Shown one piece after another: positions 1 through 12,208 of a stretch of 64,000 nucleotides of DNA; within the stretch, counting starts at the first letter, position 1, and the number at the start of each line of letters is the position of its first letter. The position numbers and the translations under genes are program-made. Location: positions 186,001 to 250,000 of the forward strand of contig JAVTVY010057091.1 of NCBI GenBank assembly GCA_036873755.1, in the 5' to 3' direction. The notes below the pieces were generated by a model that was not told the origin of the DNA, made no database searches, and was given only the letters and a program-made list of their open reading frames with translations. This DNA is from Hanleya hanleyi (taxonomy: Eukaryota > Mollusca > Polyplacophora > Lepidopleurida > Hanleyidae).

Positions 1-129
1 TGGGGTAGTCTACGCGTGTGCCTGACCTGTAGATATAGTGTATATACTTTCCTTTCTTTCTATCATAACTGTGAAACTTTGACTTGTACTCCAGACGGAG
101 GTGCTCCTACATAAAGGAGGAATATACGA

Positions 130-154
130 ACGATACGATACGATACGATACGAA
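130..154. repeat. Short (CGATA)n microsatellite
   Basis: About four and a half copies of a pentamer, cgata, just outside the left tandem arm. It may mark the outer edge of the composite structure. Confidence 0.8.
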
Positions 155-169
155 TGGCGTTGCGGCATT

Positions 170-2050
170 TAACAGTTCATTGTCCATCTAGCGGTAGATA
201 CGGCACTTTGGGATAGTATTATTATTTAACGGCAGATTGAGACGGCGGTTTGATGGTATTCTCCTTTTCCTCGGCGGTGGAATGGAGACGGTGGTTTGAA
301 TAGTCTCCCTTGCTTAGAAGCACTTTCTCATCAGTGGTGGAATGAAGACGGTAGTTTGAATGTTATACTTTTGCTCAGCGGTAGATACGGCACTTTGGGT
401 TGTATTATTATTTAGCGGCAGATTGAGACGGCGGTTTGATAGCCTTCTCCTTTTCCTCAGCGGTGGAATGGAGACGGTGGTTTGGATAGTCTCCCTTGCT
501 TAGAAGCACTTTCTCATCAATGTTGGAGTGAAGACGGTAGTTTGAATATTATACTTTTGGCGGTTTCATGGTTTTCTCCTTTTCCTCGGCGGTGGAATGG
601 AGACGGTGGTTTGAATAGTCTCCCTTGCTTAGAAGCACTTTCTCATCAGTGGTGAAATGAAGACAGTAGTTTGAATGTTATACTTTTGCTCAGCGGTAGA
701 TACGGCACTTTGGATTGTATTATTATTTAGCGGCAGATTGAGACGGCGGTTTGATAGCCTTCTCCTTTTCTTCAGCGGTGGAATGGAGACGGTGGTTTGG
801 ATAGTCTCCCTTGGTTAGAAGCACTTTCCCATCAATGGTGGAGTGAAGACGGTAGTTTGAATATTATACTTTTGGCGGTTTGATGGTTTTCTCCTTTTCC
901 TCGGCGGTGGAATGGAGACGGTGGTTTGAATAGTCTCCCTTGCTTAGAAGCACTTTCTCATCAGTGGTGGAATGAAGACGGTAGTTTGAATGTTATACTT
1001 TTGCTCAGTGGTAGATACGGCACTTTGGATTGTATTATTATTTAGCGGCAGATTGAGATGGCGGTTTGATAGCCTTCTCCTTTTCCTCAGCGGTGGAATG
1101 CAGACGGTGGTTTGGATAGTCTCCCTTGCTTAGAAGCACTTTCTCATCAATGGTGGAGTGAAGACGGTAGTTTGAATATTATACTTTTGCTCAGCGGTAG
1201 ATACGGCACTTTGGATTGTATTGTAGTTAGAGGCAGATTGAGACGGCGGTTTGATAGCCTTCTCCTTTTCATCGGCGGTGGAATGGAGACGGTAGTTTGA
1301 ATAATCTCCCTTGCTTTGAAGCAATCGACTGCTTACTTTTTCATCAGCGTTGGAATGAAGACGGTGGTTTGAATAGTTTCCCTTGCTTTCAAGCACTGAA
1401 GATATTGAAGAATGAAGTTTGAATGTTATACTTTTGCTCAGCGGTAGATACGGCACTTTGGATTGTATTATTATTTAGCGGCAGATTGAGATGGCGGTTT
1501 GATAGCCTTCTCCTTTTCCTCAGCGGTGGAATGCAGACGGTGGTTTGGATAGTCTCCCTTGCTTAGAAGCACTTTCTCATCAATGGTGGAGTGAAGACGG
1601 TAGTTTGAATATTATACTTTTGCTCAGCGGTAGATACGGCACTTTGGATTGTATTGTAGTTAGAGGCAGATTGAGACGGCGGTTTGATAGCCTCCTCCTT
1701 TTCATCGATAGCCTCCTCCTTTTCATCGGCAGTGGAATGGAGACGGTAGTTTGAATAATCTCCCTTGCTTTGAAGCAATCGACTGCTTACTTTTTCATCA
1801 GCGTTGGAATGAAGACGGTGGTTTGAATAGTCTCCCTTGCTTTCAAGCACTTTTTCATCAGCGGTGGAATGAAGACGGTAGTTTGAATATTATACTTTTG
1901 CTCAGCGGTAGATACGGCACTTTGGATAGTATTATTATTTAGCGGCAAATCGAGAGGGCGGTTTGATAGCATTCTCATTTTCCTCAGCGGTGGAATGGAG
2001 ACGATGGTTTCAATAGTCTCCCTTGCTTTGAAGCAGTTGACTGCTATTTG
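170..2050 (+). repeat. Left arm: higher-order tandem array of 40-65-bp modules
   Basis: Modules begin CAGCGGT, continue through GAGACGG and GGTTTGA, and end in a T-rich stretch. They alternate in a higher-order order, so the module containing CGGTAGATACGGCAC recurs at about 376, 691, 1007, 1192, 1441, 1627 and 1906. Open frames of 60-110 codons on both strands here follow from the repeat period and are not genes. Confidence 0.9.
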
Positions 2051-2865
2051 GGACCGCTTGATACATGAGCTAATGGAAAATCAGTACGCCAGCACACTTC
2101 GTCTGGTATAAGTCCGCAAACTTAGTGCACATATCTGGTCCATAATTCATGTAAGGGACTCCGCGATAGCGAACACCATATAAGTAGATAAATAACACTT
2201 ATCAGAAATATGGGACGACTGGTGGGGGTTATATTTGAGAAAGAATTTGTATATAGGCCTATGTCTTTTCGAACTTTCAATTTTAAACAGTGGCGTTGCA
2301 GTCTTGGTAGTTTGCAGACTGGCAATTCCTACCTACACAGCTGCTTTGCGGCATTGCTCCAACAGAATAAATCTTCCTTGTAAATATGGCAAGAACGGGT
2401 TATAACTCTTGGTTGGATATGATGTGTTTGGATATTTCAATTGTCGATGTCTATACAGCGGACTTGAGCTGATACAAGTCGGAGGTCACATGTCCTCGAC
2501 AACGGATTTTGCAATAACTTCTTCATCAGATATGCATATTTCGAAAATTATTAAAAAAATCACATGTTTGGTAATTTGACAGTGCTGTTGAAAAGAAATT
2601 TTGAGGAAATGTTTTTGTCAAAAGTAAGATCTTGTATATTAGCTAACACAAAAATTTACAAACTTCACAACCATGTTAAAAACGTCTTATTCAAATATAG
2701 AAAATAGCATGCTGTTGCAGCAAAATAGCCTGTATTATATGAACCATAGGGCAGATTCCACGATAACCTAGTCCACCTCCAAGTTCTTCGTCCAATCCAA
2801 AAATTATATTAGTAACTTTAAAAATATAAATATAACTCTTTATCGTGTAGGCATACATGCGTAGC
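2051..2865. other. Unique spacer between repeat blocks; nothing recognised
   Basis: Mostly AT-rich single-copy sequence. The first 20-25 bases (CTATTTGGGACC and what follows) reappear in inverted orientation near 8662-8690 within the right arm, so the arm homology reaches slightly into this spacer. No convincing reading frame or RNA gene was seen. Confidence 0.5.
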
Positions 2866-5800
2866 CGAGTGTCAAAGCGGTGTTAGGGAGGAATGCACGT
2901 GAAGTCGAGTGTCAAAACGGTGTTAGGGAGGAATGTACGTGTAGCCGAGTGTCAAACCGGTGTTAGGGAGGACTGTACCTGAAGTCGAGTGTCAAAGCGG
3001 GTAAGTCGAGTGTCAAAGCGGGTTTACAACTAACGGTTAGGTAACTTTCATAACTATCAAGTTCAGGTTCGTTTCAGCTATAAAAAAAAATATTTCTTTA
3101 CCAAAGTCTGTAGTTTGTCAAATCGGGGTTAGGGAGGAATGTACGTGTAGCCGAGTGTCAAAGCGGTGTTAGGGAGGAATGTACGTGTAGCCGAGTGTCA
3201 AAGCGGTGTTAGGGAGGACTGTACCTGAAGTCGAGTGCCAAAGCGGGTTTAGGACTTAGGGTTAGGTAACTTTCATAACTATCAAGTTCAGGTTCGTTTC
3301 AGCTATAATTTTTTTTATTTCCCTACCAAAGTCTGTAGTTTGTCAAATCGGGATTAGGGAGGAATGTACGTGAATGCGAGTGTCAAAGCCGTGTTAGGGA
3401 CAAATGTACGTGAAGTCGAGTGTCGAAGCGGTGTTAGGGAGGAATGTATATCAAGTTGACTGTCAAAGTCGTGTTAGGGATGAATGTATGGGAAGTTGAG
3501 TGTCAAAGCGGTGTTAGGAAGGAATGTATGTGAAGTCGAGTGTCAAGGTGATGTCAGGAAGTAATGTATGTCAATGTGAAGACGAGTGCCAAAGCGGGGT
3601 TAGGGAGGAATGTACGTGAAGTTGAGTGTCAAAGCGGTGTTAGGGAGGAATGTACGTGAAGTCGAGTGTCAAAGCAGGGTTACGGAGGGTTGTATGTTTA
3701 GACGAGTGTCAAAACGGTGTTAGGGAGGAATGTACGTGTAGCCGAGTGTCAAAGCGGTGTTAGGGAGGACTGTACCTGAAGTCGAGTGTCAAAGCGGGTT
3801 TAGGACTTAGGGTTAGGTAACTTTCAAAACTATCAAGTTCAGCTTCGTTTCAGCTATAAAAAAAATGATTTCTCCACCAAAGTCTGTAGTTTGTCAAATC
3901 GGGGTTAGGGAGGAATGTACGTGAAGTTGAGTGTCAAAGCGGTGTTAGGGAGGAATGTACATGAATTCGGGTGTCAAAGCGGTGTTAGGGACAAATGTAC
4001 GTGAAGTGGAGTGTCAAAGCGGTGTTAGGGAGGAATGTACGTGAAGTCAAGTGTCAAAGCAGGGTAAGGGAGGGTTGTATGTGAAAATGAGTGTCAAAGC
4101 GGTGTTAGGGAGGAATGTACGTGTAGCCGAGTGTCAACGCGGTGTTAGGGAGGACTGTACCTGAAGTCGAGTGTCAAAGCGGTTTTAGGACTTAGGGTTA
4201 GGTAACTTTCATAACTATCAAGTTCAGGTTCGTTTCAGCTATAAAAAAAAATTATTTCTCCACCAAAGTCTGTAGTTTGTCAAATCGGGGTTAGGGAGGA
4301 ATGTACGTGAGTTCGAGTGTCAAAGCAGTGTAGGGACAAATGTACGTGAAGTCGAGTGTCAAAGCGGTGTTAGGGAGGATTGTATATGAAGTTGACTGTA
4401 AAAGTCGTGTTAGGAATGAATGTATGGGAAGTTGAGTGTCAAAGCGGTGTTAGGGAGGAATGTACATGAATTCGGGTGTCAAAGCGGTGTTAGGGACAAA
4501 TGTACGTGAAGTGGAGTGTCAAAGCGGTGTTAGGGAGGAATGTACATGAAGCCGAGTGTCAAAGCAGGGTTAGAGAGGGTTGTATGTAAAGACGAGTGTC
4601 AAAGCGGTGTTAGGGAGGAATGTACTTGAAGTTGAGTGTCAAAGCGGTGTTACGGAGGAATGTACATGGATTCGGGTGTCAAAGCGGTGTTAGGGACAAA
4701 TGTACGTGAAGTTGAGTGTCAAAGCGGTGTTAGGGAGGAATGTACGTGTAGCGGAGTGTCAAAGCGGTGTTAGGGAGGACTGTACCTGAAGTCGAGTGTC
4801 AAAGCGGGTTTAGGACTTGGGGTTAGATAACTTTCATAACTATCAAGTTCAGGTTCGTTTCAGCTATAAAAAAAAAAATTCTCCACCAAAGTCTGTAGTT
4901 TGTCAAATCGGGGTTACGGAGGAATGTACGTGAATTCGAGTGTCAAAGCAGTGTTAGGGACAAATGTACGTGAAGTCGAGTGTCAAAGTGGTGTTAGGGA
5001 GGAATGTATATGAAGTTGACTGTAAAAGTCGTGTTAGGGATGAATGTATGAGAAGTTGAGTGTCAAAGCGGTGTTAGGAAGGAATGTATGTGAAGTCGAG
5101 TGTCAAAGCGATGTTAGGGAGGAATGTACGTGTAGCCGAGTGTCAAAGCGGTGTTAGGGAGGACTGTACCTGAAGTCGAGTGTCAAACCGGGTTTAGGAC
5201 TTAGGGTTAGGTAACTTTCAAAACCATCAAGTTCAGGTTCGTTTCAGCTATAAAAAATTTATTTCTCCACCAAAGTCTGTAGTTTGTCGAATCGGGGTTA
5301 GGGAGGAATGTACGTGAAGTTGAGTGTCAAAGCGGTGTTAGGGAGGAATGTACATGAATTCGGGTGTCAAAGCGGTGTTAGGGACAAATGTACGTGAAGT
5401 GGAGTGTCAAAGCGGTGTTAGGGAGGAATGTACATGAAATCGAGTGTCAAAGCAGGGTAAGGGAGGGTTGTATGTGAAAATGAGTGTCAAAGCGGTGTTA
5501 GGGAGGAATGTACGGGTAGCCGAGTGTCAACGCGGTGTTAGGGAGGACTGTACCTGAAGTCGAGTGTCAAAGCGGTTTTAGGACTTAGGGTTAGGTAACT
5601 TGCATAACTATCAAGTTCAGGTTCGTTTCAGCTATAAAAAAAATTATTTCTCCACCAAAGTCTGTAGTTTGTCAAATCGGGGTTAGGGAGGAATGTACGT
5701 GAGTTCGAGTGTCAAAGCAGTGTAGGGACAAATGTACGTGAAGTCGAGTGTCAAAGCGGTGTTAGGGAGGAATGTATATGAAGTTGACTGTAAAAGTCAT

Positions 5801-7065
5801 GTTAGGGATGAATGTATGGGAAGTTGAGTGTCAAAGCGGTGTTAGGAAGGAATGTATGTGAAATCGAGTGTCAAGGCGATGTCAGGAAATAACGAGTGTC
5901 AAAGTGGTGTTAGGGAGGAATGTACGTGAAGTCGAGTGTCAAAGCAGGGTTAGGGAGGGTTGTATGTGAAGACGAGTGTCAAAGCGGTGTTAGGGAGGAA
6001 TGTACGTGTAGCCGAGTGTCAAGGCGGTGTTAGGGAGGACTGTACCTGAAGTCGAGTGTCAAAGCGGTTTTAGGACTTAGGGTTAGGTAACTTTCATAAC
6101 TATCAACTTCAGGTTCGTTTCAGTTATAAAAAAAAATATTTCTCCACCAAAGTCTGTAGTTTGTCAAATCGGGGTAAGGGAGGAATTACGTGAATTCGAG
6201 TGTCAAAGCAGTGTTAGGGACAAATGTACGTGAAGTCGAGTGTCAAAGTGGTGTTAGGGAGGAATGTATATGAAGTTGACTGTAAAAGTCGTGTTAGGGA
6301 TGAATGTATGGGAAGTTCAGTGTCAAAGCGGTGTTAGGAAGGAATGTATGTGAAGTCGAGTGTCAAGGCGATGTGAGGAAGTAATGTACGTCAATGTGAA
6401 GACGAGTGTCAAAGCCGTGTTAGGGAGGAATGTACGTGAAGTCGAGTGTCAAAGCAGGGTTAGGGAGAGTTGTATGTGAAGACGAGTGTCAAAGCGGTGT
6501 TAGGGAGGAATGTACGTGTAGCCGAGTGTCAAAGCGGTGTTAGGGAGGACTGTACCTGAAGTCGAGTGTCAAACCGGGTTTAGGACTTAGGGTTAGGTAA
6601 CTTTCATAACTATCAAGTTTAGGTTCGTTTCAGCTATAAAAATTTATTTCTCCAAAGTCTGTACTTTGTCAAATCGGGGTTAGGGATGAATGTACGTAAA
6701 TTCGAGTGTCAAAGCGTTGTTAGGGACAAATGTACGTGAAGTCGAGTGTCAAAGCGGGTTTAGGACTTGGGGTTAGGTAACTATCAAGTTCAGGTTCGTT
6801 TCAGCTATAAAAAAAAACATTTCTCCACCAAAGTCTGTAGTTTGTCAAATCGGGGTTAGGGAGGAATGTACGTGAAGTTGAGTGTCAAAGCGGTGTTAGG
6901 GAGGAATGTACATGAATTCGGGTGTCAACGCGGTGTTAGGGACAAATGTACGTGAAGTTGAGTGTCAAAGCGGTGTTAGGGAGGAATGTATGTGAAGTCG
7001 AGTGTCAAAGCAGGGTTAGGGAGGGTTGTATTTGAAGATGAGTGTCAAAGCGGTGTTAGGGAGGA
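2866..7065 (+). repeat. 40-bp satellite array with TTAGGG core and a longer interspersed unit
   Basis: The basic 40-bp unit reads GGTGTTAGGGAGGAATGTAC followed by a segment close to GTGAAGTCGAGTGTCAAAGC. Roughly every 200-600 bases the run is broken by a 120-130-bp unit that contains TTAGGGTTAGGTAAC and then AGTTCAGGTTCGTTTCAGC, an A-run and GTCTGTAGTTTGTCAAATC. The long unit is seen near 3020, 3250, 3800, 4190, 4806, 5190, 5576, 6070, 6580 and 6760. This is a higher-order satellite, with no coding evidence. Confidence 0.92.
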
Positions 7066-7467
7066 ATAAATGCCGACTGATATAGTCCAGGGATTAACCA
7101 AAAACAAAAAATATTGTTTGAACAAACAACGTATCTTACAGTTGCAACAACAGCCACGTTGAAAACGAGTACATTACATGTTCGGCCTGTAGTGCCAAAT
7201 CTGTAAATACAATTGAATTCCACACACAGGAAAAAATGTGCTATAATACTGATAAAAACCTGTTCATGTCTGGAGAATTGCAGAAAGATGGTACCGGCAG
7301 TAGACATGTGCAGAAATATGTCAGGTACGCCAACAACAACAACATTTTTCCCATGGGAAATTAAAATCTTTAAATAAGGTAACTCGATGACTTTTTATCA
7401 TCACGGGTTTATCAGGAAACGGGGAAAGGTGGGGGTATTTTATTTCTATTTTTTTATTCTATTCTTA
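7066..7467. other. Unique spacer; nothing recognised
   Basis: Single-copy sequence with a (CAA)n-like stretch near 7330. I found no homology to known proteins in its short frames. Confidence 0.4.
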
Positions 7468-8935
7468 GTCTCCAATGTACCGCTGACGAAAAGTATCATA
7501 TCCAATCAAATCACCGTCTCAATCTGCCGGTAACTTATAATACTATCCAAAGTGCCGCATCTACCGCTGAGCAAAAATATAATATTCAAACTACCATCTT
7601 CATTCCACCGCTGAGGAAAAACTGCTTCAAAGCAAGGGAGACTATTCAAATCACCGTCTCCATTCCAGCGCTGAGGAAAAGAAGAAGGCTATCAAACCAC
7701 CGTCTCAATCTGCTGCTAAATAATAATACTATCCAAAGTGCCGTATCTACCGCTGAGCAAAGGTATAATATTCAAACTACCGTCTCCATTCCACCGCTGA
7801 GAAAAGGAGTAGGCTATCAAACCGCCGTCTCAATCTGCTGCTAACTAATAATATTATCCAAAGTGCCGTATCTACCGCTGAGCAAAAATATAATATTCAA
7901 ACTACCGTCTTCATTCCACCGCTGAGGAAAAACTGCTTCAAAGCAAGGGAGAAGATTTAAACCACCGTCTCCATTCCACCGCTGAGAAAAAGGAGGAGGC
8001 TATCAAACCGCCGTCTCAATCTGCCGCTAAATAATAACACTATCCAAAGTGCCGTATCTACCGCTGAGCAAAGGTATAATATTCAAACTACCGTCTTCAT
8101 TCCACCGCTTAGGAAAAAGTGCTTCAAAGCAAGGGAGACTATTCAAACCACCGTCTCCATTCCAGCGCTGAGGAAAAGAAGAAGGCTATCAAACCACCGT
8201 CTCAATCTGCCGCTAAATAATAATATTATCCAAAGTGCCGTATCTACCGCTGAGCAAAGGTATAATATTCAAACTACCGTCTCCATTCCACCGCTGAGGA
8301 AAACGAGAAGGCTATCAAACCGCCGTCTCAATCTGCTGCTAACTAATAATATTATCCAAAGTGCCGTATCTACCGCTGAGCAAAAATATAATATACAAAC
8401 TATCGTCTTCATTCCACCGCTGAGGAAAAACTGCTTCAAAGCAAGGGAGACGATTCAAACCACCGTCTCCATTCCACCGCTGAGAAAAAGGAGGCTATCA
8501 AACCGCCGTCTCAATCTACCGCTAAATAATAACACTATCCAAAGAGCCATATGACTACCGTCTTCATTTCACCGCTGATGAAAAAGTAAGCAATCTATTT
8601 TCTTGATAAGCTTTATACAAATGATGACCTCCAAACAGCCGTCTTCAATCCTCCTCAGCTCATGAATCAAGTGGTCCCAAATAGCACACCATTAATTAAA
8701 GCAAGGGAGACTATTCAAACCACCGTCTGCATTCCACCGCTGAGGAAAAGGACAAGGCTATCAAACCGCCGTCTCAAGCTCCCGCTAAATAATCATATTA
8801 TTCCAAAGTGCCGTATCTACCGCTGAGCAAAAGTATGATATTGAAACTACCGTCTTCATTTCACCGCTGATGATACTTAATCTACCGCTGTGAGAAAGTA
8901 TTATACCCAAAGTGCCGTCTTCATTCCACCGCTTC
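7468..8935 (-). repeat. Right arm: inverted copy of the left-arm modules
   Basis: The same modules as the left arm, read on the minus strand (for example ACCGTCTTCATTCCACCGCT is the complement of a left-arm module). One stretch at 8662-8723 matches the inner end of the left arm (about 2010-2072) in inverted orientation. Copy order and number differ between the arms, as expected of unequal exchange. Confidence 0.9.
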
Positions 8936-9650
8936 AGAAAAGTATGGTCCCAGAGATTTCTCGTGCTTGCTTACATGAAGTATCGACCGAAGAAAGCTGG
9001 TTCTTGCATGAGCATGTAAATCCGAGACACAGTCGTTCCAACCTGGAACAATATGGTCCTTATTGTCTTTAACTTTTGATATTGTCTCGGTGGCCGCAGA
9101 TGACAGTGCATACACAATAGAATTATAATATTTACATATATATATCAGTTTCATCACACAATACAGCATATACTGGAGATGGTATTGTAAGGCGGGGTTT
9201 TTGCCCACAGCCAGCCGACTCATAGGAATGTACATTTCTTCTCTACCTCTGTCAATCACAATGCAATATACAACTTGTCGGCGGCGGCAACTGTCAATCA
9301 ACGGACTGAATGTTACGGTGAACCATGATAGCTTCACATATGTTCTGTACCAAGGCGTTATTATTTCCTCACGTTGCAGTCGATTTTACATGCACATATT
9401 GGAGAACAAATACACAATTTAGGCGAATATATTGCCGTTGCAACAGGTAGCGACTGATCGTTCGATTTCAACGTTTTTTGACTGGCCCGTAATGTCCACA
9501 CGGTATCGTGTCATCGGTAAACAATATTTATTTTACTTTTAATTGGTTCATAATGATAGCCTAAAACCTTATTTCAGATATACTGAATGCAATTTTTTTT
9601 TTACAAAAATGAGAAAGATTGAAAAAAAACTTGTCGACGTCACGCATGTT
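8936..9650. other. No gene recognised
   Basis: A minus-strand open frame of 138 codons (9337-8921) overlaps plus-strand frames of similar size. Its protein has no motif I recognise and its 3' part runs into the tandem arm, so I do not call a gene. Confidence 0.4.
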
Positions 9651-9740
9651 GCCTCCTGCTTTCGAACTCGGTAAAAGAAGATTTCGAGGCGCTTGTGATC
9701 CAACGTGCGTATCCACTACACCACGACATAGGAACAACTG
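9651..9740 (-). tRNA. Degenerate tRNA-like sequence (possible SINE head)
   Basis: On the minus strand a good A-box (TGGTGTAGTGG) is followed about 45 bases later by a B-box-like GAGTTCGAAAGC, the spacing of an internal RNA polymerase III promoter. A four-pair D stem can be drawn. The anticodon stem is poor and the acceptor ends do not pair. More likely a tRNA-derived SINE head or a decayed tRNA than a functional tRNA. Confidence 0.4.
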
Positions 9741-9818
9741 TAACAGGCTGTTTTGTCACTTTAATCTACTTACGAAAACTTCAAACGTTATGAATCATAA
9801 TTTTTCATTTTTTAGTAT

Positions 9819-9915
9819 GAAGGACCCCTTGGACCAAAAAGATCTTCCAGCAGTGGGAATATAATGTAACCACACAACACCAGGTTAAATGGCGTTTTGG
9901 TCCAAGGGGTCCTTC
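9819..9915. repeat. Perfect 21-bp inverted repeat around a 55-base loop
   Basis: Bases 9819-9839 and 9895-9915 are exact reverse complements (the core includes GACCCCTTGGACC). It could be a very short MITE, a hairpin RNA or a cruciform-forming site. Confidence 0.85.
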
Positions 9916-10105
9916 GCGTCTAAATGCGTGTCTGAAGAACTCGATTTAGACCTTTTTTCACGAAATAGCACAAGCTGTTGATTACAGTTTCATGTGATAA
10001 ACTATAACCATAACGCAATCGCACTAAAACTGTCACATATTGTGTACTTACATTTTCTCTTGCCCTTACATTGAGACCTAAGTATTTTTAGGACATTTTA
10101 TTTTT

Positions 10106-11495
10106 GTCCCCCGCCGCAACGCGGCCGGGGACTTTAAAATGGTTCTTGCTTCTTTGTGTCCGTGGATGTCCGTGTACGTCCGTGCATGTCTGTTCGAAGC
10201 GATAACTTCCTAACGCTTTGTTGGATTCTTCCGAAATTCGGAATACACATTCCTTGCGACAAGACGCCAGTCTGTATTGCATTTCAGCAACATCTGCCTG
10301 AAGGTGGCGCCACTGGTTCTTGCTTCTTTGTGTCCGTGGACGTCCGTGCATCTCTGTTGGAAGCGATAACTTCCCAACGCTTTGTTGGATTCTTCCGAAA
10401 TTCGGAATACGCATCCCTTGCGACAAGACGCCAGTCCGTATTGCATTTCAGCAACATCTGCTTGAAGGTGGCGCCACTGGTTCTTGCTTCTTTGTGTCCG
10501 TGTACGTCCGTGCATGTCTGTTGGAAGCGATAACTTCCTAACGCTTTGTTGGATTCTTCCAAAATTCGGAGTACACATTCCTTGCGACAAGACGTCAGTC
10601 TGTATTGCATTTCAGCAACATCTGCCTGAAGGTGGCGCCACTGGTTCTTGCTTCTTTGTGTTCGTGAACGTCCGTGCATGTCTGTTGGAAGCGATAACTT
10701 CCCAACGCTTAGTTGGATTCTTCCGAAATTCGGAATACGCATTCCTTGCGACAAGACGCCAGTCTGTATTGCAACATCTGCCTGAAGGTGGCGCCACTGG
10801 TTCTTGCTTCTTTGTGTCCGTGCATGTCTGTTGGAAGTGATAACTTCCCAATGCTTTGTTGGATTCTTTCGAAATTCGGAATACGCATTCCTTGCGACAA
10901 GACGCCAGTCCGTATTGCATTTCAGCAACATCTGCCTGAGGGTGGCGCCACTGGTTCTTGCTTCTTTGTGTCCGTGGATGTCCGTGTACGTCCGTGCATG
11001 TCTGCTCGAAGCGATAACTTCCTAACGCTTTGTTGGATTCTTCCGAAATTTGGCATACGCATTCCTTGCGACAAGACGCCAGTCCGAATTGCATTTCAGC
11101 AACATCTGCCTAAAGGTGGCGCCACTGGGTCAAACTGGATCTTGGTCATTGTGTCCGGGGATGTCAGTTTGAATTCTTTACAAGCGATAACTTCCAAATG
11201 CTTTGTCGCATTCTCACGAAATTCGGCATGTACGCATTCCTTGCGACAAGACATTGGCTCAGCCGCTGCTATTGCATTTCAGCAACATCTGCCTGAAAGT
11301 GATCGCCACTGGATCTCGCTTCTCCATGTCCATTCCTGTTCGTGGATGTCTTTGCAAGCGATGTTCTTTGCAAGCGATAATTGCCAAATGCTTTGTTGGA
11401 TTCTCCAGAAATTCAGCATACGCATTCCTTGTGACAACACGCCAGTCGCCGGTTTCAGCAACATCTGCCTGAAGGTGGCGCCACTGAGTTTCTAT
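10106..11495 (+). repeat. Hairpin-headed tandem array, about 155-174-bp monomers (family B)
   Basis: It opens with a near-perfect 12-bp hairpin (10106-10132, GTCCCCCGCCGC / GCGGCCGGGGAC). Monomers follow, starting near 10141, 10315, 10479, 10643, 10799 and 10953, then diverged ones to about 11495. Each contains TTCTTGCTTCTTTGTGTCCG, CGTCCGTGCATGTCTG, CGATAACTTCC, TTCCGAAATTCGGAAT and GGTGGCGCCACTGG. Long frames on both strands (up to 287 codons) come from the repetition and are not genes. Confidence 0.9.
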
Positions 11496-12208
11496 TCTTC
11501 TTGTCTGTTCCAGTTAAAATGGGCCTTCAATTTTGCTATGAAATCAATCTATTCCACATCATATGATTTACCCTAAAGCTTTTGCATGAACCATTTTTTA
11601 TTTCAGAAGTATAATATGAAATAAGTGGCGGGGAATCCCCGCAGTACTGAACCCCTGGTTTTTTTTAATTTCGTGTCATCTTAAACGAAGGACAACATTT
11701 CCTTCAATTTTGCTATCGAATAATTGCATTTCACATCATATGATTTACACGAAAGCTTCTGCACGAATCATTTGTATCCACACATGTAACTTACTATATT
11801 AATTACAACTGAGTTCCTAAAGTTCGGGTGCACACTGTGCATATGATCAATTTCCTGAATTGAACTGAATTCATCCTTGCTGGTCTTCAAACTGACAGAT
11901 GCTGGCATGAAGTTGTCAGTGCGGTTGTTCATGTACAGGGAGCTTTCTATGACTTTCATGTCAGAACACCACCACTACCCTCAAGGAGAGCATGCCCCCA
12001 CCCCCAGGGTGCCGAGCCGCACCCTCTATCTCCCAAACTAGCACTTGCCCGACCTTCATATATTTTGTTTGAACATATATATCTCTAATAGTATCTCGGC
12101 AGAAAGTTGAAATTTGTGTGTAGTCTGCAATATTGGTATAATTCTGCCACCTGTCAATGAATTTCAACCCCAAAAGGCTTCAATTTATCAGGCACAGACC
12201 CATGTTTT
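11496..12208. repeat. Diverged tail of the 10-kb array with a 75-bp direct duplication
   Basis: The segment at about 11520-11600 is repeated at about 11703-11775 (shared TTCAATTTTGCTAT and CACATCATATGATTTAC). Between them lies a small GC hairpin (GCGGGGAATCCCCGC). No gene recognised from there to 12208. Confidence 0.6.

Larger units (their letters stand above)
1..8940. mobile_element. Foldback-like composite with inverted tandem-repeat arms
   Basis: Seen: an array at about 170-2050 and an array at about 7468-8935 are built from the same modules in opposite orientation (core GAGACGGTGGTTTGA on the left, its complement on the right). They enclose unique sequence and a 40-bp-period satellite. 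Known: foldback (FB of Drosophila) and sea-urchin TU elements have long inverted termini made of sub-repeats around variable central DNA. Inference: this may be one such element, or two opposed blocks of one satellite. No transposase and no target duplication were found, and the left outer end may lie close to or beyond the window start. Confidence 0.5.

Noticed and set aside
1112..1978. 60-108-codon frames at the window start
   Set aside because: Shadows of the tandem arm, with mirrored frames on the opposite strand.
2866..7065. CRISPR array
   Set aside because: Units are contiguous without unique spacers, there are no cas genes, and the DNA is eukaryotic.
2866..7065. True telomere
   Set aside because: TTAGGG is only one word in a 40-bp unit; no pure TTAGGG run is present.
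10088..11576. Long frames on both strands (126-287 codons)
   Set aside because: All lie in the family B tandem array; frames on both strands are equally long, as expected of repetition.
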